From Actinomadura cremea (GTDB lineage: Bacteria; Actinomycetota; Actinomycetes; Streptosporangiales; Streptosporangiaceae): a stretch of 64,000 bases of DNA. The notes beneath the pieces were generated by a model. The model did no database searches, was not told where the DNA came from, and saw nothing but the letters and a program-made list of their open reading frames with translations. The position numbers and the translations under genes are program-made. Location: contig NZ_BMRF01000001.1 of the NCBI RefSeq assembly GCF_014648495.1, forward strand, positions 992,001-1,056,000, read 5' to 3'. Of this stretch, positions 16,958 through 25,566 are shown one piece after another. Every line of letters starts with the position of its first letter. The stretch's first letter is position 1.

Positions 16958-19147
16958 GTGAGCGTGTCCGACCTCGGACCCCATGAGCAGGAGTTCGAAC
17001 GCACTCCCCCGCACGACATCGCGGCCGAACAGGGCGTCCTCGGCGGCATGCTGCTCTCCCAGGACGCCATCGCCGAGGTCATCGAGGTCCTGCGCACCTC
17101 GGACTTCTACCGCCCCGCGCACCAGATCATCTACGACGTCGTCCTCGACCTCTACGGCCGCGGCGACCCCGCCGACGCCGTCACCGTCTCGGGCGAGCTC
17201 ACCAAGAACGGCGAGATCAACCGCATCGGCGGCGCGCCCTACCTGCACACCCTGATCTCCTCGGTGCCGACCGCCGCCAACGCCGGCTACTACGCGAAGA
17301 TCGTGCACGAGCGCGCCGTGCTGCGCCGCCTCGTCGAGACCGGCACCCGCATCGTCCAGATGGGCTACGCCGCCGACGGCGCCGACGCCGACGAGGTCCT
17401 CGACCGCGCCCAGGCCGAGGTCTTCGCCATCGCCGAGAAGCGCGCCGGCGAGGACTACGTCCCCCTCAGCGAGATCATGCCCGGCGCCCTGGACGAGATC
17501 GAGGCGATCGGCAGCCGCGGCGGCCAGATGGTCGGCACCCCCACCGGCTTCGCCGACCTCGACTCCCTCACCAACGGCCTCCACCCCGGCCAGATGATCG
17601 TCGTGGCCGCCCGCCCCGCGATGGGCAAAGCGATCAAGCTGGACACGCCGCTCCCGACCCCCTCGGGCTGGACGACGATGGGCGAGGTCCGGGTCGGCGA
17701 CCGCCTGATCGGTGCCGACGGCAGGCCCACCCGGGTCACCGCCGCCACCGAGGTCATGCACGACCGCCCCTGCTACGAGGTCGAGTTCTCCGACGGCGAG
17801 GTCATCGTCGCCGACGCCGAACACCAGTGGCGCACCACCGCCCGCACCGCCCGCCGGAGCGGGCGCCGCGCGGAGCTCGCCGGAGCCGGAGCCGGACGCG
17901 CCCGCGTGTTCGGCGGCGGGAGCGAACCGGCGTGCGCCCCCTCCGCCCGGACCAGGACCACCACGGAGATCCTCGCCACCCTCCGCCACGACGGCGCTCC
18001 GAACCACGCGGTCGAGGTCGCGGCCCCGTTCGACCTCCCCGCGGCCGACCTCCCGACCGACCCCTACCTGCTCGGGCTGCGACTGGGCTCCGGCCGCGCG
18101 TCGCACCTGCCGGACGCCTGCCTCCGCGCGTCCGCCGAGCAGCGCCGCGCCCTCCTCGACGGGCTCCTCGACACGGCCGCGAGCCCCCTCCGGGACGGCC
18201 GCGTCCTGCTGGACGTCGCGAGCGAGCACCTCGCACACGCCGTCCACGAACTGCTCGCGAGCCTCGGCCGCCGCGCCACCGTCGAACCCCTCACCGAGGA
18301 CGGACGTCCGCGCGGCGCGGCGCCCTACCGGATCACCGTCGCGGCCGCGCGGAAGCGGTACATCGTGGACGTGCGGCGGGTGCCGAGCGTGCCGGTGCGG
18401 TGCGTCCAGGTCGACAACGACGACCACATGTACCTGGCGGGGCGGTCCTGCATCCCGACGCACAACTCGACCCTCGCGCTCGACTTCGCCCGCGCCGCGT
18501 CGATCAAGCACGGCCTGACCTCGGCGTTCTTCAGCCTGGAGATGGGCCGCAACGAGATCACGATGCGGCTGCTGTCGGCGGAGGCGCGGGTGGCGCTGCA
18601 CGCGATGCGGTCCGGCACGATGCAGGACGAGGACTGGACGCGCCTGGCGCGGCGGATGAGCGAGGTCGCCGAGGCGCCGCTGTTCATCGACGACTCCCCC
18701 AACATGTCGATGATGGAGATCCGGGCGAAGTGCCGGCGGCTGAAGCAGCAGCACGACCTGCGCCTGGTGATCATCGACTACCTGCAGCTGATGACGTCCG
18801 GCAAGCGGGTGGAGAGCCGCCAGGTCGAGGTGTCGGAGTTCTCCCGGTCGCTGAAGCTGCTCGCGAAGGAGCTCGGCGTCCCCGTGATCGCGCTGTCGCA
18901 GCTCAACCGAGGCCCCGAGCAGCGCACGGACAAGAAGCCGATGGTGTCCGACCTCCGCGAGTCGGGCAGCATCGAGCAGGACGCGGACATGGTGATCCTG
19001 CTGCATCGCGAGGACGCCTACGAGAAGGAGTCGCCGCGCGCCGGTGAGGCCGACCTGATCGTCGCCAAGCACCGCAACGGCCCGACCGCGACCGTGACCG
19101 TCGCGTTCCAGGGCCACTACAGCCGCTTCGTCGACATGGCCCAGTAG
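16958..19147 (+). CDS. dnaB: Replicative DNA helicase precursor with in-frame intein
   Basis: 729-residue precursor from a GTG behind GAAGGGGG; removal of the 279-residue intein leaves about 450 residues, normal for DnaB. The N-terminal domain starts PPHDIAAEQGVLGGMLLSQ and includes DFYRPAHQIIYDVV. The RecA-like domain is split in the Walker A loop after ARPAMGK (Lys224) and resumes at Ser504 with STLALDFARAAS. Walker B is LRLVIIDYLQLM; the arginine-finger region is RGPEQRTDKKPMVSDLRESG. DnaB is the hexameric 5'-3' helicase at the fork. Without splicing ATP binding would be destroyed, so splicing is essential. A start further upstream in the same frame would read through the DnaA boxes and was rejected. 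Confidence 0.96.
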   Translation: MSVSDLGPHEQEFERTPPHDIAAEQGVLGGMLLSQDAIAEVIEVLRTSDFYRPAHQIIYDVVLDLYGRGDPADAVTVSGELTKNGEINRIGGAPYLHTLISSVPTAANAGYYAKIVHERAVLRRLVETGTRIVQMGYAADGADADEVLDRAQAEVFAIAEKRAGEDYVPLSEIMPGALDEIEAIGSRGGQMVGTPTGFADLDSLTNGLHPGQMIVVAARPAMGKAIKLDTPLPTPSGWTTMGEVRVGDRLIGADGRPTRVTAATEVMHDRPCYEVEFSDGEVIVADAEHQWRTTARTARRSGRRAELAGAGAGRARVFGGGSEPACAPSARTRTTTEILATLRHDGAPNHAVEVAAPFDLPAADLPTDPYLLGLRLGSGRASHLPDACLRASAEQRRALLDGLLDTAASPLRDGRVLLDVASEHLAHAVHELLASLGRRATVEPLTEDGRPRGAAPYRITVAAARKRYIVDVRRVPSVPVRCVQVDNDDHMYLAGRSCIPTHNSTLALDFARAASIKHGLTSAFFSLEMGRNEITMRLLSAEARVALHAMRSGTMQDEDWTRLARRMSEVAEAPLFIDDSPNMSMMEIRAKCRRLKQQHDLRLVIIDYLQLMTSGKRVESRQVEVSEFSRSLKLLAKELGVPVIALSQLNRGPEQRTDKKPMVSDLRESGSIEQDADMVILLHREDAYEKESPRAGEADLIVAKHRNGPTATVTVAFQGHYSRFVDMAQ
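17630..18466 (+). other. Class 3-type DnaB intein with eroded homing-endonuclease domain
   Basis: 279 residues between Lys224 and Ser504 of the precursor. It begins with Ala (AIKLDTPLPTPSGW), not Cys or Ser, and ends PTHN before Ser+1. The class 3 WCT set is present: Trp in block B (ADAEHQW), Cys in block F (PVRCVQVDNDDHMYLAG) and Thr before the final His-Asn. The central part holds worn LAGLIDADG blocks: DPYLLGLRLGSGRASH, where Asp is replaced by Ser, and RRALLDGLLDTAAS, where the second acidic residue is lost. Splicing should work; DNA cleavage probably does not. An Ala/Arg-rich stretch near precursor residues 291-325 looks like neutral drift. Confidence 0.88.
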
Positions 19148-19162
19148 CGGGCGGTTCCGGGA

Positions 19163-19720
19163 TCAGTTCCGGAACAGCCGCCAGAAAGCCAGCGCGGTCT
19201 CCTCGACCGGAGCAGGAACGTCATCGTCGACCCAGGCGGCGAGCACACCGATCAGGGCGCCCGCCAAATACGCGGCATGCACCTCGGCCGGCACGTCATC
19301 GAACCCGGCGGGGCGGCGCCCCTCGCGGAACGAGACGACGAGTTCGGTGGTCAGCCGTGCCCGCATGCGCACGGCGAACATCGCACTTCCCTGACTGCCC
19401 AGCATGCGTCGATACAGGGGCGCGTTGTCGGAGATGTGCTGGAACAGCGCGTTCAACGGCGGGGGCACATCGTCCCGGGGCGCGTCGAGAGGGCACAGCG
19501 CCGCCGCGCGCGCCACATGTGCCACCGCGCCTTCCATGGCGTCGGTCACCAGCGCGTTCACGTCGGGGAAGTGCTGGTAGACGGTGGCCCGGTTCACGCC
19601 GGCGTGCTCGGCGACGTCCGACATGGTGATCGCGGCGGTCTCCTTGGCCGCGGCCAGTTCCAGGATCGCCGTCCGCAGCCGGGCCCGACTGCGCTGAGCG
19701 CGTGGGTCGTCCAGGTTCAT
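19163..19720 (-). CDS. TetR-family regulator
   Basis: 185 residues. The HTH occupies about residues 12-55 (LRTAILELAAAKETAAITM, then AGVNRATVYQHFPDVNAL). The rest is a helical ligand-binding domain. It is divergent from a DsbA-like gene, and the 64-bp gap is filled by a 50-bp palindrome that is presumably its operator. Ligand unknown. ATG at 19720 was preferred to longer upstream starts, which would run through the operator. Confidence 0.85.
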   Translation of the reverse strand: MNLDDPRAQRSRARLRTAILELAAAKETAAITMSDVAEHAGVNRATVYQHFPDVNALVTDAMEGAVAHVARAAALCPLDAPRDDVPPPLNALFQHISDNAPLYRRMLGSQGSAMFAVRMRARLTTELVVSFREGRRPAGFDDVPAEVHAAYLAGALIGVLAAWVDDDVPAPVEETALAFWRLFRN

Positions 19721-19727
19721 GCCACCC

Positions 19728-19777
19728 ACACTAACCAACATCTGTCGATTTACTAATCGACAGATGTTGGTTAGTGT
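19728..19777. promoter_or_regulatory. Long palindromic operator between TetR and DsbA-like genes
   Basis: Two exact 23-bp arms flank a TACT centre. The core reads CATCTGTCGATT, TACT, AATCGACAGATG. The palindrome ends 8 bp before one start codon and 8 bp from the other, so it must cover both promoters. Its length suggests two TetR dimers or a palindrome that can also form a cruciform. Regulation of both genes is inferred. Confidence 0.8.
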
Positions 19778-19784
19778 TCCGGGC

Positions 19785-20762
19785 ATGCGAATCGAGATCT
19801 GGGCTGACGTGGTCTGCGCGTGGGCGTTCATCGGCAAGCGGCGCCTGGACAAGGCGCTGGCCGGTCCGGTCCTGGCCGGCAACGGGGCCGAGGTGGTCTG
19901 GCGTCCCTTCAGGATCGATCCGACCACGCCCGACCAGGCGGTTCCCATCGAGGAAGCCTGGCGCGACCCGATGGTCGACGCCGCCCTCCGGCAGTGCGCG
20001 CCGGGCCTGACACCGGCAGAGAACCGGGTCCGCGTCTCCCGGATCGCGGCGGACGAAGGACTGGGGCCGCAGTGGGGAGCGGCCTGGCGGGCCAGTAGCC
20101 ACGACGCCCACCGGCTGCTGCACCTGGCCTGGGAGCACGGCGGCGCCACGCTGCAGAACGAGGTGGCCGAGCAGGTGATGAAGGCGCACTTCATCGACGG
20201 CGACGACATCAGCGACCGCCACCGCCTCCAGGCCGTCGCCGTCCGCTCCGGGTTCGCCGAAGGAGCCGCCCTGCTGGACACCGACACGAGCGACCGCGAG
20301 GTGCGGGAACTCCTCCTGATCGGCAAGGCGAGGGGCATAGCGACGTCGCCGACGATCGTGGTCGGCGACCGGGCGCTGGCCGGCGCCCAGCCGCCCGAGG
20401 TGATCGCCGACTTCCTCGCCGAAGGAGACCGCGGCCGCGAGATGCCCGACGAGGTCCGACGCCTGCGCTGGGCCGAGTCCCTGCTGGACCGGCACGACCC
20501 CCTCGGCACTCTTCGCCTGCTGAAGCCCCTGCTGGACGGGCATGCCGACGACCTGAACGTCCGTCGGGTCGCGGCCCGCGCCTATTTCCACTCCGCCCAG
20601 CTGGCGCGCGCCCGCGGCATGCTGGAGCAGCTGACCGTCGACGCGCCGGACGACGCCTATGCGCGGCTCATGCTCGGCCGCACCCTCCAGCGCCTGCGCA
20701 AGGAGGACCGAGCCGCTCCGCACCTGAAGATGGCCGCCGCCATGACACCCGAGTTCGCCTGA
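19785..20762 (+). CDS. DsbA/FrnE-like thioredoxin-fold protein fused to a TPR-like tail
   Basis: 325 residues. Residues 1-215 follow the FrnE/DsbA-like pattern (MRIEIWADVVCAWAFIGKRR, then SHDAHRLLHLAWEHG, then ATSPTIVVGDRALAGAQPPE with the cis-Pro). In active members the first strand ends CPWC; here it is CAWA, so the second Cys is missing and disulfide exchange is unlikely. Residues about 225-325 form three helix pairs like TPRs (DDLNVRRVAARAYFHSAQLA; DDAYARLMLGRTLQRLRKE). This architecture recalls thioredoxin-TPR proteins such as CnoX, with a chaperone-like role possible. It is under the shared palindromic operator. Confidence 0.7.
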   Translation: MRIEIWADVVCAWAFIGKRRLDKALAGPVLAGNGAEVVWRPFRIDPTTPDQAVPIEEAWRDPMVDAALRQCAPGLTPAENRVRVSRIAADEGLGPQWGAAWRASSHDAHRLLHLAWEHGGATLQNEVAEQVMKAHFIDGDDISDRHRLQAVAVRSGFAEGAALLDTDTSDREVRELLLIGKARGIATSPTIVVGDRALAGAQPPEVIADFLAEGDRGREMPDEVRRLRWAESLLDRHDPLGTLRLLKPLLDGHADDLNVRRVAARAYFHSAQLARARGMLEQLTVDAPDDAYARLMLGRTLQRLRKEDRAAPHLKMAAAMTPEFA

Positions 20763-20797
20763 CCGGAAGACCCGCCGCCCGGTGGAGCCCCCCTCGC

Positions 20798-21751
20798 CTA
20801 CCGGGTTTCGCCGAAGGTCCGGCGGTAGGCACCGGGTGTGGTGCCGACGTGCGCACGGAAATGGCGGCGCAGGTTGACCGCGGAGGCGAGGCCGACGCGG
20901 GTGGCGATGGCCTCCACCGGAAGGTCGGTCTGCTCCAGCAGGACCCGTGCCGCGTCGAGGCGCCGGCCGAGCAGCCACTGGCCGGGGCTGGTGCCGAGCT
21001 GTTCGGTGAACCGCCGGGTGAGGGTCCGGCTCGAGAGCCCGGCGCGTTCGGCGAGCCGGTCGAGGGTCAGCCGGCCGTCGAGCCGGGAGGCGGCCCACTC
21101 CAGCAGCGGCGCCAATGACGCGTCCGCCCTGGCCGGGGCGGGTTGCGCGGCGTACTGGAGCTGGCTGCCCTCGCGGTGCGGCGGCAGCACCATGTTCCGG
21201 GCGATCTGGGCGGCGTAGGCCGCGCCGTGGTCGGAACGGACGAGGTGCAGGCACAGGTCGATGCCCGCGCCGCTTCCGGCGCTGGTCGCCACGTCGCCGT
21301 GGTCCACGTAGAGCACGTCCGGGTCCACGCGCACCTCGGGGTAGGCGGCGGCGAGCTGGGCGGTGTCGCGCCAGTGGGTCGTGGCGCGGCGGCCGTCGAG
21401 CAGGCCCGCCTGGGCGAGGACGAACGCTCCCGTGCAGATCGCGGCGATCCTCGCCCCGCGCCGGTGCGCGGCCCGCAGCGCCTCGACGACGGCCGGCGAC
21501 GCCGGAGCGGCGGCCGGCTGCCAGCCGGGGACGACCACGGTGTCCGCCTCCCGCAGGGCCTCCGTCCCGGCGTCGACGAAGATCGTGTAGCCGACGGTGG
21601 TCCGCAGGGGGCCGGGGCGTTCGGCGCAGATCCGGAAGTCGTAGCGGGCCGGGGCGTCCGGCCGGTCGGTGCCGAAGACCTCGGCGGCGCAGGCGAGTTC
21701 GAAGGGCGACTGGGGCGGGTTGAGCAGGGCCACCACTCGATGGCGGTTCAT
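20798..21751 (-). CDS. GlxA-type regulator: DJ-1/PfpI domain plus AraC HTH
   Basis: 317 residues. Residues 1-175 form a DJ-1/PfpI-like domain (VVALLNPPQSPFELACAAEV; the elbow IAAICTGAFVLAQAGLLDG carries the usual Cys). Residues 215-317 are an AraC-type double HTH (RLTLDRLAERAGLSSRTLTR, then VEAIATRVGLASAVNLRRHF). Such proteins sense small metabolites and activate divergent genes. Here the partner is the alpha/beta hydrolase 70 bp away. Start ATG chosen because the domain begins immediately. Confidence 0.87.
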   Translation of the reverse strand: MNRHRVVALLNPPQSPFELACAAEVFGTDRPDAPARYDFRICAERPGPLRTTVGYTIFVDAGTEALREADTVVVPGWQPAAAPASPAVVEALRAAHRRGARIAAICTGAFVLAQAGLLDGRRATTHWRDTAQLAAAYPEVRVDPDVLYVDHGDVATSAGSGAGIDLCLHLVRSDHGAAYAAQIARNMVLPPHREGSQLQYAAQPAPARADASLAPLLEWAASRLDGRLTLDRLAERAGLSSRTLTRRFTEQLGTSPGQWLLGRRLDAARVLLEQTDLPVEAIATRVGLASAVNLRRHFRAHVGTTPGAYRRTFGETR

Positions 21752-21821
21752 GGCTGGAATGTACCCGTTGATGTCTTCCTGGACTCCGGTGGAGAGGCGG
21801 CCCTCCGAGCACAGTGGTCCC

Positions 21822-22661
21822 ATGAGCGAAACCACCGGAACGAACGTGCTGAGGACCGGGGTCCAGGTCGATGGCGATACGGCCAGCTACCTGACCGCGG
21901 AGGGGGACGGCCCGGCCGTGTTGCTGCTGCACGGGACGTACTGGAGCCGGGTGTGGCTTCCGGTGCTGGGCCGCCTCGCGGAGGCGGGGCTGCGGCCCGT
22001 CGCGGTCGACCTGCCCGGACTGGGGCGTTCGGGCGGCGAACTCACCTCGGAAACGGCCACGGTCCCGGCTCTCGCGGACTGGGTGACGCGATTCGCGGCC
22101 GCGCTGGGGCTCTCCGGGCCGATCGCCGTGGCGGGTCATGACATCGGCGGCGCGATCGCCCAGCATCTCCTCGCCCGCGACCGGCTGGAGGTGTCCCGGC
22201 TGGCCCTGGTCAACTCGGTCGCCTACGACTCCTGGCCGGCCCCGCACGTGGCCCGGTTCCGGGAACCGGCGACCGCCGCCGGCGACCTCCTCGCCGCCCG
22301 CCGCCGGGCCGTGACGGCGGCGCTGGCCGGTGCCGCCACCGAGGAGCTGGTCGCCGACTATGTGGATCCGTGGACCGATCCGCGGGTCCGCCGCTCCTGG
22401 CTGGCCATGGCGGGCGCGGCCGACAGCCGCTACACGCTCGATCTCATGCCCGCGCTGCGGCGGTCCATGACGCCCAAGTTGCTGATCTGGGGCGAGGACG
22501 ACGGCTTCGAGAAGGTCGAGTACGCCGAGCGGTTCGCCGCGGAGGTCCCGCGGACCACGCTGGTGCGGATCCCGGAGGCGGACCACATCCCCACGGAGAG
22601 CGCCCCCGACCGGATCGCCCGAGCCCTCGGCGATTTCTTCACGGCCGACCTCCGCGGATGA
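21822..22661 (+). CDS. Alpha/beta hydrolase, dehalogenase/epoxide-hydrolase-like
   Basis: 279 residues. The oxyanion motif is LLLHGTYWSRVW. The nucleophile elbow is AVAGHDIGGA, with Asp where lipases have Ser; this Asp is typical of haloalkane dehalogenases and epoxide hydrolases. The acid and His are in LLIWGEDDGFEKV and PEADHIPTE. Substrate cannot be named from sequence. It is divergent from the GlxA-type regulator, its likely activator or repressor. Confidence 0.8.
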   Translation: MSETTGTNVLRTGVQVDGDTASYLTAEGDGPAVLLLHGTYWSRVWLPVLGRLAEAGLRPVAVDLPGLGRSGGELTSETATVPALADWVTRFAAALGLSGPIAVAGHDIGGAIAQHLLARDRLEVSRLALVNSVAYDSWPAPHVARFREPATAAGDLLAARRRAVTAALAGAATEELVADYVDPWTDPRVRRSWLAMAGAADSRYTLDLMPALRRSMTPKLLIWGEDDGFEKVEYAERFAAEVPRTTLVRIPEADHIPTESAPDRIARALGDFFTADLRG

Positions 22662-22727
22662 CCGGCGCGGCGGCGTCCCGGATCGATATTTGACTCAGAG
22701 GTACAGAATCATGCTAGTGTTCGGGGC

Positions 22728-23306
22728 ATGGGAAGGCCGAAGCAGTTCGATCCGGACGTCGCCGTCGACCGGGCGATGGAGGTGTTCTGGCGGAAGGGAT
22801 ACGCCGGGACGACTCCGCAGGACCTGGTCGACGCGCTCGGCATCGGCAAGGGCAGCCTCTACAACGCCTTCGGCAGCAAGCACGAGCTGTTCGAGCGGGC
22901 GCTGCGGCGCTACCGGGACGACCAGGCCGCCGCGCTGATCGAGCTGCTCGAGCGGCCCGGACCGGTCAGGGAGCGGGTGCGCTCGGTGCTGGAGATGCTC
23001 GTGGCGATGGACCTCGCCGACCCGGATCGGCGCGGCTGCATGGCCGTGAACACGGCGGCGGAGGTCGCCGGCGACGATCGGGCGGCGGCCGAACTGGTCC
23101 GGCGCATGCTGGAGCGGTCGGAGGACGCCTTCCGCGCGCTGATCGAGCGGGGCCAGCGTTCGGGGGAGATCGCGCCCGACCGGAACGCCGCCGCCCTCGG
23201 AAGCCTCCTCGTCAACACGGTCGTGGGGTTGCGGCTGATGGCGCGCGTCGCCGAGGGCCCCGAACGGCTCGACCGGGTGATCGACGCGGTGGTCGACTCC
23301 CTCTGA
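22728..23306 (+). CDS. TetR-family regulator
   Basis: 192 residues. The start, MGRPKQFDPDVAVDRAMEVF, and GIGKGSLYNAFGSKHELFERA are typical of the AcrR/YcdC-like subgroup that often controls oxidoreductases. The C-terminal domain has DPDRRGCMAVNTAAE, common in this subgroup. It lies 73 bp upstream of an SDR gene in the same direction, and AGGTAC occurs before both starts, once on each strand, so it may repress itself and the SDR. Confidence 0.87.
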   Translation: MGRPKQFDPDVAVDRAMEVFWRKGYAGTTPQDLVDALGIGKGSLYNAFGSKHELFERALRRYRDDQAAALIELLERPGPVRERVRSVLEMLVAMDLADPDRRGCMAVNTAAEVAGDDRAAAELVRRMLERSEDAFRALIERGQRSGEIAPDRNAAALGSLLVNTVVGLRLMARVAEGPERLDRVIDAVVDSL

Positions 23307-23379
23307 CCCGGACGCGGCGTCCGCCCGTCCGGCTTTCTTTCGCCCCTTTTTTGTACCTATAGTTCAAAAAGGAGTTCTC

Positions 23380-24162
23380 ATGAACCTCGACCTCGACGCG
23401 AAGACGGCCGTCGTCACGGGTGCGAGCCGGGGCATCGGCCTCGCCACCGTCCGGACCCTGGTGAGCGAGGGCGTGCGCGTCGTCGGCGCCGCCCGCACCA
23501 TCACGCCCGAGCTGAAGGAGACCGGCGCGCACGCGGTGCCGGCCGACCTGAGCACCGCGGAGGGCGTCGCCGCCCTCATGGACGCCGCGTTCGCGGAGCT
23601 GGGCGGCATCGACCTGCTGGTGAACAACGTCGGCGGCGGGGACGACGTCCGGCCCGGCGGGTTCCTCGACGTCGACGACGCCGCGTGGGGCGGCATCCTC
23701 GACGTCAACCTGATGAGCGCCGTCCGCGTGACGCGCGCGGCGCTGCCGAGCCTGATCGAGCGGCGCGGGTCGATCGTGAACGTCTCGTCCATGAACTCGC
23801 GGACGCCTGCGGCGGGGCCGGTCGCCTACAGCGCGGCGAAGGCCGCGCTCACGGCGCTGGGCAAGTCGCTGGCCGAGGAGTTCGGGCCCCGCGGGGTGCG
23901 CGTGAACACCGTCTCGCCGGGCGTCGTCCGCACCGCCATCTGGGAGGACCCGGACGGCTTCGGCGGGAAGATGGCGGCGGCGGTCGGGGTGGACCACGCC
24001 GACCTGCTGCAGGGGCTCCCCGCGGCCGCCGGGATCACCACCGGCCGCATCACCGAGCCCGGTGAGGTCGCGGCGCTGATCGCGTTCCTGCTGTCGGACG
24101 TCGCGGGGAACATCGTCGGCTCCGAGTACCTGATCGACGGCGGCTCGGTGAAGACGAGCTGA
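23380..24162 (+). CDS. SDR-family oxidoreductase
   Basis: 260 residues. Rossmann cofactor motif TGASRGIGLA, NNVGG strand, Ser in IVNVSSMNS, and the YSAAK catalytic pair (Tyr and Lys). C-terminal IVGSEYLIDGGS is the usual SDR end. NAD(P)-dependent reduction or oxidation of a small alcohol or ketone is expected; substrate unknown. A strong AAAAAGGAG ribosome site precedes the ATG. The leader has a TTTTTTG/CAAAAAG imperfect dyad around CTATAG, a possible TetR site. Confidence 0.9.
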   Translation: MNLDLDAKTAVVTGASRGIGLATVRTLVSEGVRVVGAARTITPELKETGAHAVPADLSTAEGVAALMDAAFAELGGIDLLVNNVGGGDDVRPGGFLDVDDAAWGGILDVNLMSAVRVTRAALPSLIERRGSIVNVSSMNSRTPAAGPVAYSAAKAALTALGKSLAEEFGPRGVRVNTVSPGVVRTAIWEDPDGFGGKMAAAVGVDHADLLQGLPAAAGITTGRITEPGEVAALIAFLLSDVAGNIVGSEYLIDGGSVKTS

Positions 24163-24166
24163 CACG

Positions 24167-24205
24167 GGTCCGTCCCCCGCGGGCGGGGCCCGCGGGGGAC
24201 GGACC
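24167..24205. terminator. Bidirectional terminator between convergent genes
   Basis: An 18-bp perfect stem begins GGTCCGTCCCCCGC and closes on a GGG loop, midway between the SDR stop and the convergent permease stop. It can serve both directions. Confidence 0.85.
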
Positions 24206-24213
24206 GGGACGGC

Positions 24214-25566
24214 TCAGGCCGAGACGGCCTCGATCGCCGGGGTGCGCAGGACGCGGCGGGTCGCGGTGCCGGCGGTCGCGCCGGTGAGGACCGCGGCGAG
24301 CGCCACGACCGCGACGTACGTCCACACGTCGCCCTCCGGCATCGGGGAGTCGACGCGGACCAGGCTGAACGGGACGATCGTGAACAGCGAGGCCACGGAC
24401 CCGCAGGCGACGCCGATGACGGTCAGCACGGCCGACTCCACCGCGACCGTGGCCATGACCTGCCGGGGCGTCGCGCCGGCGAGGCGGGTCTGCCCGAACT
24501 CGCGGCGGCGGTGCGCGGTCGCCGCGACCAGGGTGTTCACCAGCATGATCGCGGCGAACAGGACGACCATGCCGATGACCACGAAGTTCAGCGTCTCGAT
24601 GTTCTTGTCCTCGGGGGTCTTGACGATCCCCGCGGCCGTCGCGGCGGCGTTCTCGGTCGACTGCAGGTACAGGGTGCCGACCGCGATGCCCGTGAACAGG
24701 ATCACGGGGGTGACGGCGGCGGCCATGGTGCTCGTCCGGCGGAGCATGCCGGTGACCGCCAGGTCGCCCGCGACGCCGCCGAACCACCGCAGCGGACCCG
24801 CCAGGACGGCTCCGGCCCGCCGCACGATCGCGGGGGCGAGGAGCGCGAGGCCGAGCGCGGCGAAGATGTCGGCCTGCCCCGACGTGGCCATGGCGCCGCT
24901 GCCCTCGTCCTTCATGACCGTCACGGTGACGATCACTTCGCTGAGCGCGACCGCGAAGAAGAGCCCCGCGAGCCCGATGCGCTTCCGGGTCAGCCGCCCG
25001 GAGTCGGTCTCGGCGAGCGTGTCGGCGATCCGGCCGCGGGCCAGGCGGCGCGCGGTGAGCAGCGCGGCGCCGACGGCGGAGACGAACGTGATGCCGGCGC
25101 CCATCGAGATCGCGATCGGGCCGAAGGCGTGCGAGACGTCTTCGGGGACCTGGTCGGTGCCGTGCAGCAGCGCGAGCAGGCCGCGCCCGGCGAGGACGGC
25201 GGGGCCGATCGCGAGCAGGGCGGCGACCACCGCGAGTCCGGCGGCCTCCCCGGTGATCATGCGGGTGAGCTGCGCGGGGGTGGCGCCGATGCTCTTGAGC
25301 AGCGCCATCTCCGCGGACCGCTGCCGGACCGACAGCGTCAGCGTCGAGGTGACGGCGAAGACCACGAGGAGCAGCCCCCAGCCGCCGACGACGCTCGCCA
25401 TCGTGACCAGCGTCTCGTGCGCCGTTCCGCTGGTCCCGGACGCGGTGTCGAGCATGGACGCGAACGCCATCAGGATCGTCGCGCCGAGGAACAGCGCGAG
25501 GAAGCTCGCGACGAACGCGCCGGTCCGCTTGCGGAGGGAGCGCAGAGCCAGGGCGGTCATCGTCAC
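24214..25566 (-). CDS. ABC transporter permease, FtsX/MacB-like
   Basis: 450 residues with about eight hydrophobic segments in two FtsX-type halves. Diagnostic stretches are RQRSAEMALLKSIGATPAQL in the first half and HRRREFGQTRLAGATPRQVM in the second; both are the cytoplasmic coupling helices of MacB/LolC-like permeases. Extracellular loops are short. Likely mechanotransmission or export of lipids or peptides rather than import. The GTG start overlaps the ATPase stop by 4 bp, so translation is coupled. Confidence 0.88.
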   Translation of the reverse strand: MTMTALALRSLRKRTGAFVASFLALFLGATILMAFASMLDTASGTSGTAHETLVTMASVVGGWGLLLVVFAVTSTLTLSVRQRSAEMALLKSIGATPAQLTRMITGEAAGLAVVAALLAIGPAVLAGRGLLALLHGTDQVPEDVSHAFGPIAISMGAGITFVSAVGAALLTARRLARGRIADTLAETDSGRLTRKRIGLAGLFFAVALSEVIVTVTVMKDEGSGAMATSGQADIFAALGLALLAPAIVRRAGAVLAGPLRWFGGVAGDLAVTGMLRRTSTMAAAVTPVILFTGIAVGTLYLQSTENAAATAAGIVKTPEDKNIETLNFVVIGMVVLFAAIMLVNTLVAATAHRRREFGQTRLAGATPRQVMATVAVESAVLTVIGVACGSVASLFTIVPFSLVRVDSPMPEGDVWTYVAVVALAAVLTGATAGTATRRVLRTPAIEAVSA

